Source: Arthrobacter sp. QXT-31
GTDB lineage: Bacteria > Actinomycetota > Actinomycetes > Actinomycetales > Micrococcaceae
Assembly (NCBI RefSeq): GCF_001969265.1
Contig: NZ_CP019304.1
Span: 2,542,001-2,606,000 of the forward strand
Reading direction: 5' to 3'
DNA length: 64,000 nucleotides
Shown here: positions 1-16,990 of the stretch, in pieces
How the letters are laid out: each line of letters opens with the position of its first letter
Position numbering within the stretch: position 1 is the first letter of the stretch
Program-made: the position numbers and the translations under genes
The notes under the pieces: model-generated
What the model was told of the DNA's origin: nothing
The model's input: only the letters and a program-made list of their open reading frames with translations
The model's database searches: none

Positions 1-2
1 GC

Positions 3-206
3 GACGCCCGCGTCACCACCGCACACCTCACCGAACAGGGCATGGCCACGATCGTGGAACTGGCACCGGGCCACGTCGAATCCGTCCGCTCGCTGTTCCT
101 CGACGCCCTGAGTGAGCGTGATGTTGCTGACCTCGCCCGGATCGGCGAAAAGATCGTGGCCCGCTTGGACAGCAACCACTGGATTCTCCGCGAGCGGCAG
201 CAGTAG
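3..206 (+). CDS. MarR-family transcriptional regulator, C-terminal part
   Basis: The window opens inside this gene. The frame reads through 67 codons to TAG at 204-206. The visible peptide runs DARVTTAHLTEQGMATIVEL, then APGHVESVRSLFLDAL, and ends in HWILRERQQ. The 'xLTxxGxAxxxxxAPGHVExVRxLxFDxL' pattern is typical of the last helices of actinobacterial MarR regulators, which form the dimer interface. The winged-helix DNA-binding part lies upstream of base 1, so neither ligand nor target can be inferred. The downstream hydrolase follows after about 100 bases and has its own promoter-like hexamer, so co-transcription is not obvious. Confidence 0.75.
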   Translation, partial: DARVTTAHLTEQGMATIVELAPGHVESVRSLFLDALSERDVADLARIGEKIVARLDSNHWILRERQQ

Positions 207-303
207 CGCCAAGAGCAGTAGCCTCCGGGAACCGCAGCCGGCGGCCGCCGCCGGTACCAGCCCGTCTTGGTTGCTCCCGGCAACGGGTGGCAGACTTGCT
301 TCC

Positions 304-1065
304 ATGGATTTCACGGCCCGGTACGTTGCCCTCGGAGATTCCTTCACGGAGGGCGTGGGCGACGACGACCCGACGCGGCCCAACGGTGTCCGCGGCTGGG
401 CTGACCGCGTGGCGGAGCAGCTGGCTGCGGCCGACCCGGGCTTCGGCTACGCCAACCTGGCGATCCGTGGCCGCAAGCTGCGCCAGATCCTGGCCGAGCA
501 GGTGGACGCCGCCATCGCTCTTAACCCAACGCTGGTGTCCCTCTATGCCGGCGCCAACGACATCCTCCGGCCCAAGATCGACATCGACGACCTGCTCGTG
601 GACTACGAGAAGGCCGTTGAAAAGCTCACGGCGACCGGCGCCACGGTGGTGCTGTTCACCGGTTTCGACGCGCGGGGCTCCAAGGTCTTTGGCACGATGC
701 GGGGCCGGACAGCCATCTACAACGAGCTGGTACGCGGGATCGCCGGTGACCACGGCGCCCTGCTGGTGGACTACTGGCGCTTCAACGAATACTACGACTG
801 GGGCATGTGGGCCCGGGACCGGATGCACATGTCAGCAGCCGGCCACGCAAACATGGCCAAGCGCGTCCTGACGGTCCTCGAACACGAGCACTCCATCGAG
901 GTTCCGCCCATGACTCCCGTCCCCGAACTCAGCAAGGCGGAGGCACTGCGGGCCAACGCCCGTTGGGTCCGGGAATTCGCCGGGCCATGGGTAGTCCGCC
1001 GGGTCACGGGCAAGTCCTCCGGTGACAACCTGAAGCCCAGGTACGCCCAGCTCACCCGGCTCTAG
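304..1065 (+). CDS. SGNH/GDSL-family hydrolase (lipase/esterase-like)
   Basis: A 253-residue protein of the SGNH hydrolase fold. The nucleophile block is ALGDSFTEG near residues 9-17 (Ser13). The oxyanion Asn lies in YAGANDILRP, and the Asp/His pair in RDRMHMSAAGH. It begins directly with the beta strand before the GDS motif and has no signal peptide, so a cytoplasmic esterase is likely. The C-terminal ~50 residues (AGPWVVRRVTGKSSGD) are basic and lie outside the core fold. I chose ATG 304 because the fold starts there; longer in-frame readings from 112 have no family match. The hexamer cagact ends about 7 bases upstream, suggesting a leaderless transcript. The substrate is unknown; carbohydrate or lipid esters are typical for the family. 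Confidence 0.85.
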   Translation: MDFTARYVALGDSFTEGVGDDDPTRPNGVRGWADRVAEQLAAADPGFGYANLAIRGRKLRQILAEQVDAAIALNPTLVSLYAGANDILRPKIDIDDLLVDYEKAVEKLTATGATVVLFTGFDARGSKVFGTMRGRTAIYNELVRGIAGDHGALLVDYWRFNEYYDWGMWARDRMHMSAAGHANMAKRVLTVLEHEHSIEVPPMTPVPELSKAEALRANARWVREFAGPWVVRRVTGKSSGDNLKPRYAQLTRL

Positions 1066-1221
1066 CGGGCGATACCGGACGTGGCTGCGGCGCGTTGGCC
1101 CGCCGTCGGACGTCTTTTACCCTGCGGGAACCTGCGGTGGCAAAGCCGCCGAAAACCCACCGTCTTCGGAACTTCAGCAGGCGACGGCGCCGGGGGGCTT
1201 TATACACCCTTTCCCGACGGA

Positions 1222-1251
1222 TTGGTCTTTAATTCGCGTGTCTCGTAGACT
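1222..1251 (+). promoter_or_regulatory. Putative promoter of the rpmB-rpmG-rpsN operon
   Basis: TTGGTC at 1222-1227 and TAGACT at 1246-1251 are separated by 18 bases, a good match to actinobacterial housekeeping promoters. If used, it gives a leader of about 300 nt before rpmB. The leader from 1258 to 1565 holds no gene I can support. No Zur-like palindrome was seen, although these three proteins are the cysteine-free kind that Zur controls in some actinobacteria. Confidence 0.5.
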
Positions 1252-1565
1252 TGGTTGGCGCCAGGTGGCGCGGAGCGTGTGCAATTGCTCCGGTTTGCGG
1301 CGGCTGTAGTCAGTATTCACAGTCCCTTCAGGCCGGTAGTTAGGGGCTCAAGTTGCGTGCATTCCTGTATTCGCCCAGTATCCCGGGACTTCGCAGTGGC
1401 CTCCATTGCCAAGTGTCCGTGGCTCATCGCATTCCGCCGCAGTGACCCGGTTCGCCGGTGTTTGCGACCTGCGGAATGTGTGAAGCTGGATGCGGACGTC
1501 GCCTGCCGCACGGTGAAGCAGAACTCTGCCCGCCGTTTCATTCATTTTTTCAGAGGAGAGTCGTC

Positions 1566-1802
1566 ATGGCAGCACACTGCCAGGTGACCGGAGCCGAGCC
1601 GGGCTTTGGACACAGCATTTCGCACTCGCACCGCCGCAACAAGCGCCGGTTCGACCCGAACATTCAGAAGAAGCGCTACTGGGTTCCGTCCCTGCGCCGT
1701 AATGTCACTCTGCAGGTCTCTGCAAAGGGCATCAAGACCATCGACGTACGCGGCATCGACGTTGTCGTCGCCGACATCCTGGCACGAGGAGTGAAGCTCT
1801 AG
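1566..1802 (+). CDS. rpmB: 50S ribosomal protein L28
   Basis: A 78-residue L28 starting [20 protein letters not shown] and carrying the basic core [20 protein letters not shown]. It binds 23S rRNA in the large subunit. The zinc-binding form of L28 has two CxxC pairs; this one keeps a single Cys5 and so belongs to the zinc-independent class. A purine-rich ribosome site, agaggagag, lies at 1553-1561 before ATG 1566. It is first in a three-gene operon, and its TAG stop shares a base with the GTG start of rpmG. Confidence 0.97.
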   Translation: MAAHCQVTGAEPGFGHSISHSHRRNKRRFDPNIQKKRYWVPSLRRNVTLQVSAKGIKTIDVRGIDVVVADILARGVKL

Positions 1803-1969
1803 TGGCAAAGGACAAGGACGTACGTCCGATCATCAAGCTCAAGTCGACCGCGGGCACGGGTTACACCTACGTAACCCGCAAGAACCGTCGTAACGATCCG
1901 GACCGCCTGGTCCTGAAGAAGTACGACCCCAAGATCCGCCAGCACGTCGAATTCCGAGAGGAGCGCTAA
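1802..1969 (+). CDS. rpmG: 50S ribosomal protein L33
   Basis: A 55-residue protein reading [20 protein letters not shown] and then [20 protein letters not shown], an unmistakable L33. It starts at GTG 1802, which overlaps the rpmB stop (TAGTG), so the two are probably translationally coupled. It has no cysteines and is therefore the zinc-free paralog type. It is too short for many ORF cut-offs. Its stop at 1967-1969 lies four bases before the rpsN start. Confidence 0.97.
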   Translation: MAKDKDVRPIIKLKSTAGTGYTYVTRKNRRNDPDRLVLKKYDPKIRQHVEFREER

Positions 1970-1973
1970 ACAC

Positions 1974-2279
1974 ATGGCTAAGAAGTCCAAGATTGCTCGC
2001 AACGAGCAGCGCAAGGTCATCGTTGAGCGTTACGCTGCAAAGCGCCTCGAGCTGAAGAAGACCCTGGTTGACCCGAACGCGACTGACGAAGCACGCGAAG
2101 CTGCACGCCTCGGCCTGCAGAAGCTGCCCCGCAACGCCTCCCCGATCCGTCTGCGCAACCGCGACATCATCGACGGCCGTCCGCGCGGTACCTTCCAGAA
2201 GTTCGGTATTTCCCGTGTTCGCTTCCGCGACATGGCCCACAAGGGCGAGCTTCCGGGCATCACCAAGTCTTCCTGGTAA
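1974..2279 (+). CDS. rpsN: 30S ribosomal protein S14, long zinc-free form
   Basis: A 101-residue S14 starting [20 protein letters not shown], with the C-terminal signature [20 protein letters not shown]. The short S14 type is 61 residues and carries a CxxC-x12-CxxC zinc site; this is the longer type without it. It sits in the head of the 30S subunit next to S3, S10 and S13. The ribosome site gaggagcg (1958-1965) lies inside the end of rpmG. It is the last gene of the operon, and a strong terminator follows 28 bases later. Confidence 0.97.
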   Translation: MAKKSKIARNEQRKVIVERYAAKRLELKKTLVDPNATDEAREAARLGLQKLPRNASPIRLRNRDIIDGRPRGTFQKFGISRVRFRDMAHKGELPGITKSSW

Positions 2280-2307
2280 TCCAGCATCGCTGATTCCAGC
2301 AGCTTGA

Positions 2308-2350
2308 GGAGGGCCGGCAACCATTTGGTTGTCGGCCCTCCTTTGCGTTT
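2308..2350 (+). terminator. Rho-independent terminator of the rpmB-rpsN operon
   Basis: Inverted arms at 2308-2322 and 2327-2341 (ggagggccggcaacc / ggttgtcggccctcc) form a 15-bp stem with one G-T wobble and a four-base loop. A T-rich run, tttgcgttt, follows. It isolates the ribosomal-protein operon from the rRNA array. Confidence 0.9.
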
Positions 2351-2484
2351 AACGGCTCTTCGTGCCGGGGGTAAGCAGGCGTGACGCACCACACAGAACT
2401 GAATTACGACGGCGGCGGGCGCCTTTTTTGCGTATCTCACCTTCTGGCCTGCGGAATCTAGCGGTTTTGGCCGCCCGGGAGCCA
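2351..2484 (+). other. Unique upstream flank of rRNA operon 1
   Basis: This 134-base stretch is found only before operon 1. From base 2485 onward the sequence is shared with operons 2 and 3. It holds no ORF that I recognise. It marks the left boundary of the tandem array. Confidence 0.7.
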
Positions 2485-2498
2485 CGTTTTTGGTTGGG

Positions 2499-2527
2499 TT
2501 GCGGTGGGGGTGGGGTGGGTGTATTGT
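2499..2527 (+). promoter_or_regulatory. Promoter of rRNA operon 1
   Basis: TTGCGG (2499-2504), a 17-base G-rich spacer and TATTGT (2522-2527) lie about 410 bases before the 16S gene. The same promoter occurs at 10853-10881 and 22356-22384. The spacer is almost entirely G with single Ts, which is unusual, but the spacing is ideal. Confidence 0.6.
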
Positions 2528-2761
2528 TTTCTGAGTCGCCGCGAGGGAGACAGCGAAGAGCTGGTAACCGTGGGCGGCCAAATCCCCGAAATCAAGACCG
2601 GAATCCAGTGACTCTTTGGGTTGCTTGGGTGTGGTGGGGCTGGTTTTCCTGCTGATGAGAATCCTGAGACACGGATTTGCGTCGGGGAGTGAAACCGGGT
2701 AAGTTTGAAAAGTTGCTCCGGAGCGATCCTGAACGTTGGTTTGGGTGGTGCCGGGTGTGTC

Positions 2762-2792
2762 TGTTGTTTGAGAACTCAATAGTGTGCCAAGT
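2762..2792 (+). promoter_or_regulatory. rrn leader boxA-like antitermination site and 16S processing arm (operon 1)
   Basis: The segment tgttgtttgagaactcaat resembles the boxA antitermination element of actinobacterial rrn leaders. The arm ctcaatagtgtgccaa (2775-2790) pairs with ttggcacactgttgggtcct in the spacer at 4681-4700, with some wobble. This forms the long stem from which RNase III would release pre-16S. Equivalent leaders lie at 11116-11146 and 22619-22649. Confidence 0.75.
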
Positions 2793-2935
2793 TTATTGAT
2801 ACCGATTTTTTATTGATTGGTTGAATTGCCGGGCCGCCCACCCCCGTGGTGTGGTCTGGTGTTTTGGCTGGTTTCAAATTTTGTGCAGCCGGGTGTGGTG
2901 TTATTTCCATTGTGCCTGGTTGTGTCTGTTTTACT

Positions 2936-8083
<5,148 letters not shown>

Positions 8084-8251
8084 TCACAAGAAACACAACT
8101 GCTTGCGTCCACTATGTGGTTCCCAACCAACAAACCCCCGGCGGGTTTGCCTGGCAGGAACCAAAGATAACTGAATACAACACCACAAGTTGGTAACCAC
8201 AGTCTTCCCACCCCCGCCGGCACACGCCAAAAAGGGGGTTCGGGTAACAGG

Positions 8252-8371
8252 GTTACGGCGGTCATAGCGTGGGGGAAACGCCCGGTCCCATTCCGAACCC
8301 GGAAGCTAAGACCCACAGCGCCGATGGTACTGCACCCGGGAGGGTGTGGGAGAGTAGGTCACCGCCGGACA
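8252..8371 (+). rRNA. rrf: 5S ribosomal RNA, operon 1
   Basis: About 120 nt from gttacggcggtcatagcgtg to the complementary caccgccggac. The conserved centre cccattccgaacccggaagc is present. The 168-base 23S-5S spacer contains the right arm of the 23S processing stem and a GC-rich segment that differs by small indels among the three operons. Confidence 0.96.
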
Positions 8372-8382
8372 ACCATTAGGTC

Positions 8383-8425
8383 GAGAGCCCCAACCAAGCA
8401 ATTGGTCGGGGCTCTCCCGCATTTA
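8383..8425 (+). terminator. rRNA operon 1 terminator
   Basis: Arms gagagccccaacca (8383-8396) and tggtcggggctctc (8403-8416) form a 14-bp stem with one A-C mismatch, followed by ccgcattt. Operon 2 has the identical structure. Operon 3 has the same arms but a different loop (see 28240). Confidence 0.85.
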
Positions 8426-8445
8426 AAACACCACTCTCCCCGGCC

Positions 8446-8477
8446 CTCAGGCCCCGACATCTGCGTCGGGGCCTGAG
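8446..8477 (+). terminator. Second stem-loop downstream of operon 1
   Basis: Perfect 13-bp arms ctcaggccccgac (8446-8458) and gtcggggcctgag (8465-8477) enclose a six-base loop, atctgc. There is no T-tract, so it is a backup terminator or RNA-stabilising stem rather than a classic terminator. Its right arm overlaps the 36-bp repeat flanking the IS1634 element. The operon 2 copy is at 16798-16829; operon 3 lacks it. Confidence 0.55.
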
Positions 8478-8501
8478 CCGTTTAGGGCCGCCGCCCGTCG
8501 G
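8466..8501 (+). repeat. 36-bp direct repeat, left of IS1634 copy 1
   Basis: Bases 8466-8501 are repeated exactly at 10271-10306, immediately outside the two ends of the IS. IS1634-family elements are known for long, variable-length target duplications, so this is read as the target-site duplication. The same sequence is the left flank of IS1634 copy 2 (interrupted by ISL3) and the right flank of the truncated copy at 21775-21810. Confidence 0.8.
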
Positions 8502-10270
8502 CCTGAGTTGGCTCACGGGTCGTGGTTTCGCGGTCGCGCAACGCTCTGACCTGCGGTGATGTCGGCGGAATGGTGCTTTTTCACGCACTAAGGGGTTTTG
8601 TTTTAGTGTCACGGTGTGGCGTTCATCAGGAGGGTGCGGACGGCCTCGGGAGCGACGGCCGTGCAGATCGCCGAGTACGTCCGTGGCCGGCAGCGGATTG
8701 TGGAGCACGTCGGCTCGGCGCATACGGAGGCCGAACTCGGCATGCTGCTGCAGCGCGCCCGGGAACTGCTGGCCAACCCTGCCCAGGGCGTCCTCGATCT
8801 CGGTATCGAGCCAACGCCTCCGGTGAAAGGCCTCGTTACCCCGGTCGGCGATCCGGGTCTGTTCACCGTTCCTGACGCGGCGGTATCAGCCGATCGTGAC
8901 GGTCCCGGACGTGTGGTCGGCACCGACTCCAGGATCCTGTCCGACGCGCTGGCCGGCGTGTTCACAGCGTTGGGGTTTGATGGGCTGGATGATGAGGTGT
9001 TCCGCGACCTGGTGATCGCCCGGGTCGTCGAACCGACATCGCTGCTGGACGCCGGCAGAGTTCTGCGGGACCTGGGCCAACCCGCGGCCAGCTACGCAAC
9101 GATGAAGCGCACCCTCGGCCGCGCGGCTGCGGGCAAGTACCGGGACCGGATCGCGACCTGGTGCTTCCAGCACGCCAGCACCAGCGGCGACATCTCCCTG
9201 GTGCTCTACGACGTCACCACCCTCTACTTCGAGGCCGAAAAGGAAGACGAGCTGCGGAAGGTCGGGTACTCCAAGGAACGCTGCGTCGATCCCCAGATCG
9301 TCGTCGACCTGCTCGTGGACCGCGGCGGGTTCCCGCTGGAGATCGGCTGCTTCGAAGGCAACAAGGCCGAAACCTCGACCATGATCCCGATCATCAAGCA
9401 GTTCCAGGCCCGCCACCACCTGGCCGACATGGTCGTCGTGGCCGATGCCGGCATGCTCTCCGCGGGCAACCTGCGCGAACTCGACGAGGCGAACCTGCGG
9501 TTCATCGTCGGCTCCCGGATGACCAAGGCCCCCACCGACCTGGCCTCGCACTTCCGCTGGCACGGCGACGCGTTCACCGACGGGCAACTGATCGACACCA
9601 TCACACCCAGAACCGGCCACACGAAGGAGAACAACCCCGACCTCCGTGCCGAACCCGTCTGGGACCCCGCCACGAATCCCGGCTCTTGGCGGGCGGTGTG
9701 GGCCTACTCCCGCAAGAGAGCGGTCCGCGACGCGACCACCCTCACGGCCCAGGAGAACCGGGCCCGCGAGGTCATCGAGGGACAGAAAGCGGCCCGGACC
9801 CCGCGCTTCGTCAAGACCGCCGGCGGCAAACGATGCCTCGACGAGGCATCACTGACACGAGCCCGGCAACTCGCCGGCCTGAAAGGCTACGTCACGAACA
9901 TCCCCGCTAACGTCATGACGGCTACGGAAGTCATCGGTTCTTACCACGACCTCTGGCACGTCGAGCAGTCCTTCCGGATGAGCAAAACAGACCTCCGGGC
10001 CAGACCCATGTTCCACCGCACCCGCGACGCAATCGAGGCACACCTGACGATCGTGTTCACCGCGCTGGCCGTCTCCCGAACCATCCAGAACAGAACCGGA
10101 CTGGCGGTTGCCAACGTCATTAAGCAACTCCGGCCGCTGCGCTCGGCGACCATCGCCATCAACGGCACCACTCAGAGGTTCGCCCCCGACATCAACACGG
10201 AACAGCAAGCCATCCTCGACGCGATCCAGGAGCCAAAATTTCACGCACTAAGGAAATGAGCCAAGTCAGG
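8502..10270 (+). mobile_element. IS1634-family insertion sequence, copy 1 (complete)
   Basis: A 1769-bp element with near-perfect terminal inverted repeats: cctgagttggctca at 8502-8515 and, on the other strand, cctgacttggctca from 10270 inward (13 of 14). It holds one transposase gene with intact catalytic motifs and is flanked by a 36-bp direct repeat. A 14-bp direct repeat, ttcacgcactaagg, lies inside both ends (8580-8593 and 10240-10253), bracketing the transposase. It sits 130 bp after the 5S gene of operon 1. Confidence 0.88.
8616..10259 (+). CDS. IS1634-family transposase (copy 1)
   Basis: A 547-residue DDE transposase of the IS4/IS1634 superfamily. The first Asp is in LVLYDVTTLYFEAEKEDELR (near residue 200) and the second in MVVVADAGMLSAGN (near 275). 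The Glu is in SYHDLWHVEQSFRMSK near 452, the Y-(2)-R-(3)-E-(6)-K-like signature. Family-typical KxGYSKERC follows the first Asp. GTG 8616 is used because MAFIRRVRTASGATAVQIAE is the usual family N-terminus; no good ribosome site precedes it. Full length with no stops, so probably active or recently so. Confidence 0.9.
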   Translation: MAFIRRVRTASGATAVQIAEYVRGRQRIVEHVGSAHTEAELGMLLQRARELLANPAQGVLDLGIEPTPPVKGLVTPVGDPGLFTVPDAAVSADRDGPGRVVGTDSRILSDALAGVFTALGFDGLDDEVFRDLVIARVVEPTSLLDAGRVLRDLGQPAASYATMKRTLGRAAAGKYRDRIATWCFQHASTSGDISLVLYDVTTLYFEAEKEDELRKVGYSKERCVDPQIVVDLLVDRGGFPLEIGCFEGNKAETSTMIPIIKQFQARHHLADMVVVADAGMLSAGNLRELDEANLRFIVGSRMTKAPTDLASHFRWHGDAFTDGQLIDTITPRTGHTKENNPDLRAEPVWDPATNPGSWRAVWAYSRKRAVRDATTLTAQENRAREVIEGQKAARTPRFVKTAGGKRCLDEASLTRARQLAGLKGYVTNIPANVMTATEVIGSYHDLWHVEQSFRMSKTDLRARPMFHRTRDAIEAHLTIVFTALAVSRTIQNRTGLAVANVIKQLRPLRSATIAINGTTQRFAPDINTEQQAILDAIQEPKFHALRK

Positions 10271-10306
10271 TCGGGGCCTGAGCCGTTTAGGGCCGCCGCC
10301 CGTCGG

Positions 10307-10838
10307 GATGTTCCGGCTCCCGGGAGGCAACTGCCAGCCGGTGCGTCAACTACTGACCGCGGTGCGAATGAGCGGTGGTGGCTCCACAACCGGCCGTGCC
10401 GGCAGCTCCGCCGGCACCGTTCTGCAGATCCTTCATCCCTATATCCCCCCGCCGTTATCCCCACCGCGCTCCAGGCCGGGTGGCGGTGGCCGTGGCTGTT
10501 CAGGCCGCTGACGCCGGCTGTTTGGTTCCCAGGTTTCAGTCCCGGATGTTTTGGTGAGGAACTTCATCCACAGCAGCTTCCGGACGTATCGGGACTGTGG
10601 TTTGTGGAGGCCGTGTTGTGGGCGGACATGCTGCGGGCTGTCGGCATCGGGCCAGCAGCCAGGACGTCCGGTTGGCCGGGAGGCCTCCGGGTGAACGGGG
10701 TCAACAGCCGCCGGCCCGGGCCAGCATGCCCTACTGTGACGCGGTCCATAAAACTGATTCGGGCCGTGATGACCCGGTTGACCGCCGTGGACGGCCCAAG
10801 AACCCCGGTAATTCAAGGGTTTTGCTGTGCGTCCTGCG
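10307..10838 (+). other. Gene-free upstream segment of rRNA operon 2
   Basis: A 532-bp segment between the IS right repeat and the sequence shared by all rrn promoters. It has no ORF with family features. It is almost identical to 21811-22341 before operon 3; the one difference I saw is six versus five Cs near 10444. It is absent before operon 1. It could hold extra rrn promoters or be a decayed gene; neither can be shown from sequence alone. Confidence 0.6.
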
Positions 10839-10852
10839 CGTTTTTGGTTGGG

Positions 10853-10881
10853 TTGCGGTGGGGGTGGGGTGGGTGTATTGT
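10853..10881 (+). promoter_or_regulatory. Promoter of rRNA operon 2
   Basis: TTGCGG (10853-10858), a 17-base spacer and TATTGT (10876-10881), identical to the operon 1 promoter. Identity with operon 1 begins at 10839. Confidence 0.6.
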
Positions 10882-11289
10882 TTTCTGAGTCGCCGCGAGG
10901 GAGACAGCGAAGAGCTGGTAACCGTGGGCGGCCAAATCCCCGAAATCAAGACCGGAATCCAGTGACTCTTTGGGTTGCTTGGGTGTGGTGGGGCTGGTTT
11001 TCCTGCTGATGAGAATCCTGAGACACGGATTTGCGTCGGGGAGTGAAACCGGGTAAGTTTGAAAAGTTGCTCCGGAGCGATCCTGAACGTTGGTTTGGGT
11101 GGTGCCGGGTGTGTCTGTTGTTTGAGAACTCAATAGTGTGCCAAGTTTATTGATACCGATTTTTTATTGATTGGTTGAATTGCCGGGCCGCCCACCCCCG
11201 TGGTGTGGTCTGGTGTTTTGGCTGGTTTCAAATTTTGTGCAGCCGGGTGTGGTGTTATTTCCATTGTGCCTGGTTGTGTCTGTTTTACT

Positions 11290-12821
<1,532 letters not shown>

Positions 12822-13309
12822 AGCACCTACAGCATGGTGGCCGGGTGTATGCCTGGTGGCTGGTGCTGTCAGGAGTAAAGGCCCGCAGCACAGACGGATG
12901 TTCTGTGGCGGGTGCTCATGGGTGGAATATCAATAAATAGCTGCCGGACGGTTCGTTGTCCCTGGTTTAGTACGGTCGGTGCCTTTGCGGGTGCTGTCCT
13001 GGAACGGCGGGGCGGGGGTTGTTTGGTTTGGTGTTTGGCACACTGTTGGGTCCTGAGGCAACAGGGCCGGGAGGGGTTGTTCTTTCCCGGGTTGTTTGTT
13101 TCTGGTTTCCTGGCTGCACCGATCGCATGCACTGAAAGTGTGTGTGGGATGTGTGGTACGGGGTTGTTGTTTGAGAACTACATAGTGGACGCGAGCATCT
13201 TGTATAAGAAGCAATTTCCAAGATATTAGAACCTGGATCTGGCCGGATGCCCTTGTGGGTGTGTGGTTGGTTTCTGTGGTTCTCTCGAGAAAATGTTTTT
13301 GATCTTTGT

Positions 13310-16437
<3,128 letters not shown>

Positions 16438-16603
16438 TCACAAGAAACACAACTGCTTGCGTCCACTATGTGGTTCCCAACCAACAAACCCCCCGGGTTT
16501 GCCTGGCAGGAACCAAAGATAACTGAATACAACACCACAAGTTGGTAACCACAGTCTTCCCACCCCCGCCGGCACACGCCAAAAAGGGGGTTCGGGTAAC
16601 AGG

Positions 16604-16723
16604 GTTACGGCGGTCATAGCGTGGGGGAAACGCCCGGTCCCATTCCGAACCCGGAAGCTAAGACCCACAGCGCCGATGGTACTGCACCCGGGAGGGTGTG
16701 GGAGAGTAGGTCACCGCCGGACA
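16604..16723 (+). rRNA. rrf: 5S ribosomal RNA, operon 2
   Basis: Identical to the other 5S copies. The 23S-5S spacer is two bases shorter than in operons 1 and 3: accccccgggtttgcctgg replaces acccccggcgggtttgcctg. Confidence 0.96.
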
Positions 16724-16734
16724 ACCATTAGGTC

Positions 16735-16777
16735 GAGAGCCCCAACCAAGCAATTGGTCGGGGCTCTCCCGCATTTA
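16735..16777 (+). terminator. rRNA operon 2 terminator
   Basis: Same stem and the same loop (agcaat region) as the operon 1 terminator. This links the 3' side of operon 2 to operon 1 rather than to operon 3. The second stem-loop follows at 16798-16829. Confidence 0.85.
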
Positions 16778-16830
16778 AAACACCACTCTCCCCGGCCCTC
16801 AGGCCCCGACATCTGCGTCGGGGCCTGAGC

Positions 16831-16838
16831 CGTTTACG
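16831..16838 (+). repeat. Imperfect 8-bp target duplication of ISL3 copy 1
   Basis: The left flank reads cgtttacg (16831-16838) and the right flank cgtttagg (18326-18333). The uninterrupted site after operon 1 reads cgtttagg, so the left copy has one G-to-C change. Confidence 0.6.
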
Positions 16839-16930
16839 GGCCCTTCGCAGATGAGCGTGGTTAGGGCGGTCTGAGACTTCCGCCGCGGCGTTGGACGTTT
16901 TCCGGTACGGCGTGGTGCGGCAGGAAAGAG

Positions 16931-16990
16931 GTCAGGGCCTCTTTGAATTGGTTGCGACCAAGCAAACCAATACCCAAAAGAGACCCTGAC
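16931..16990 (+). promoter_or_regulatory. Hairpin covering the ISL3 transposase ribosome site (copy 1)
   Basis: gtcagggcctcttt (16931-16944) is complementary to aaagagaccctgac (16977-16990) with one mismatch. The right arm contains the purine-rich ribosome site and abuts the ATG. An inner stem, attggttgc / gcaaaccaat, extends it. A transcript entering from outside would fold this and hide the start, a known way for IS elements to avoid read-through activation. The role here is inferred. Confidence 0.6.

Noticed and set aside
1252..1565. Known riboswitch or Zur operator before rpmB
   Set aside because: I could not find a recognisable aptamer core or a Zur-like palindrome by eye.
10256..10888. 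210-codon open frame before operon 2
   Set aside because: It has no family match, its reading differs from the near-identical segment before operon 3 because of a one-base C-run change, and it runs into the rrn promoter.
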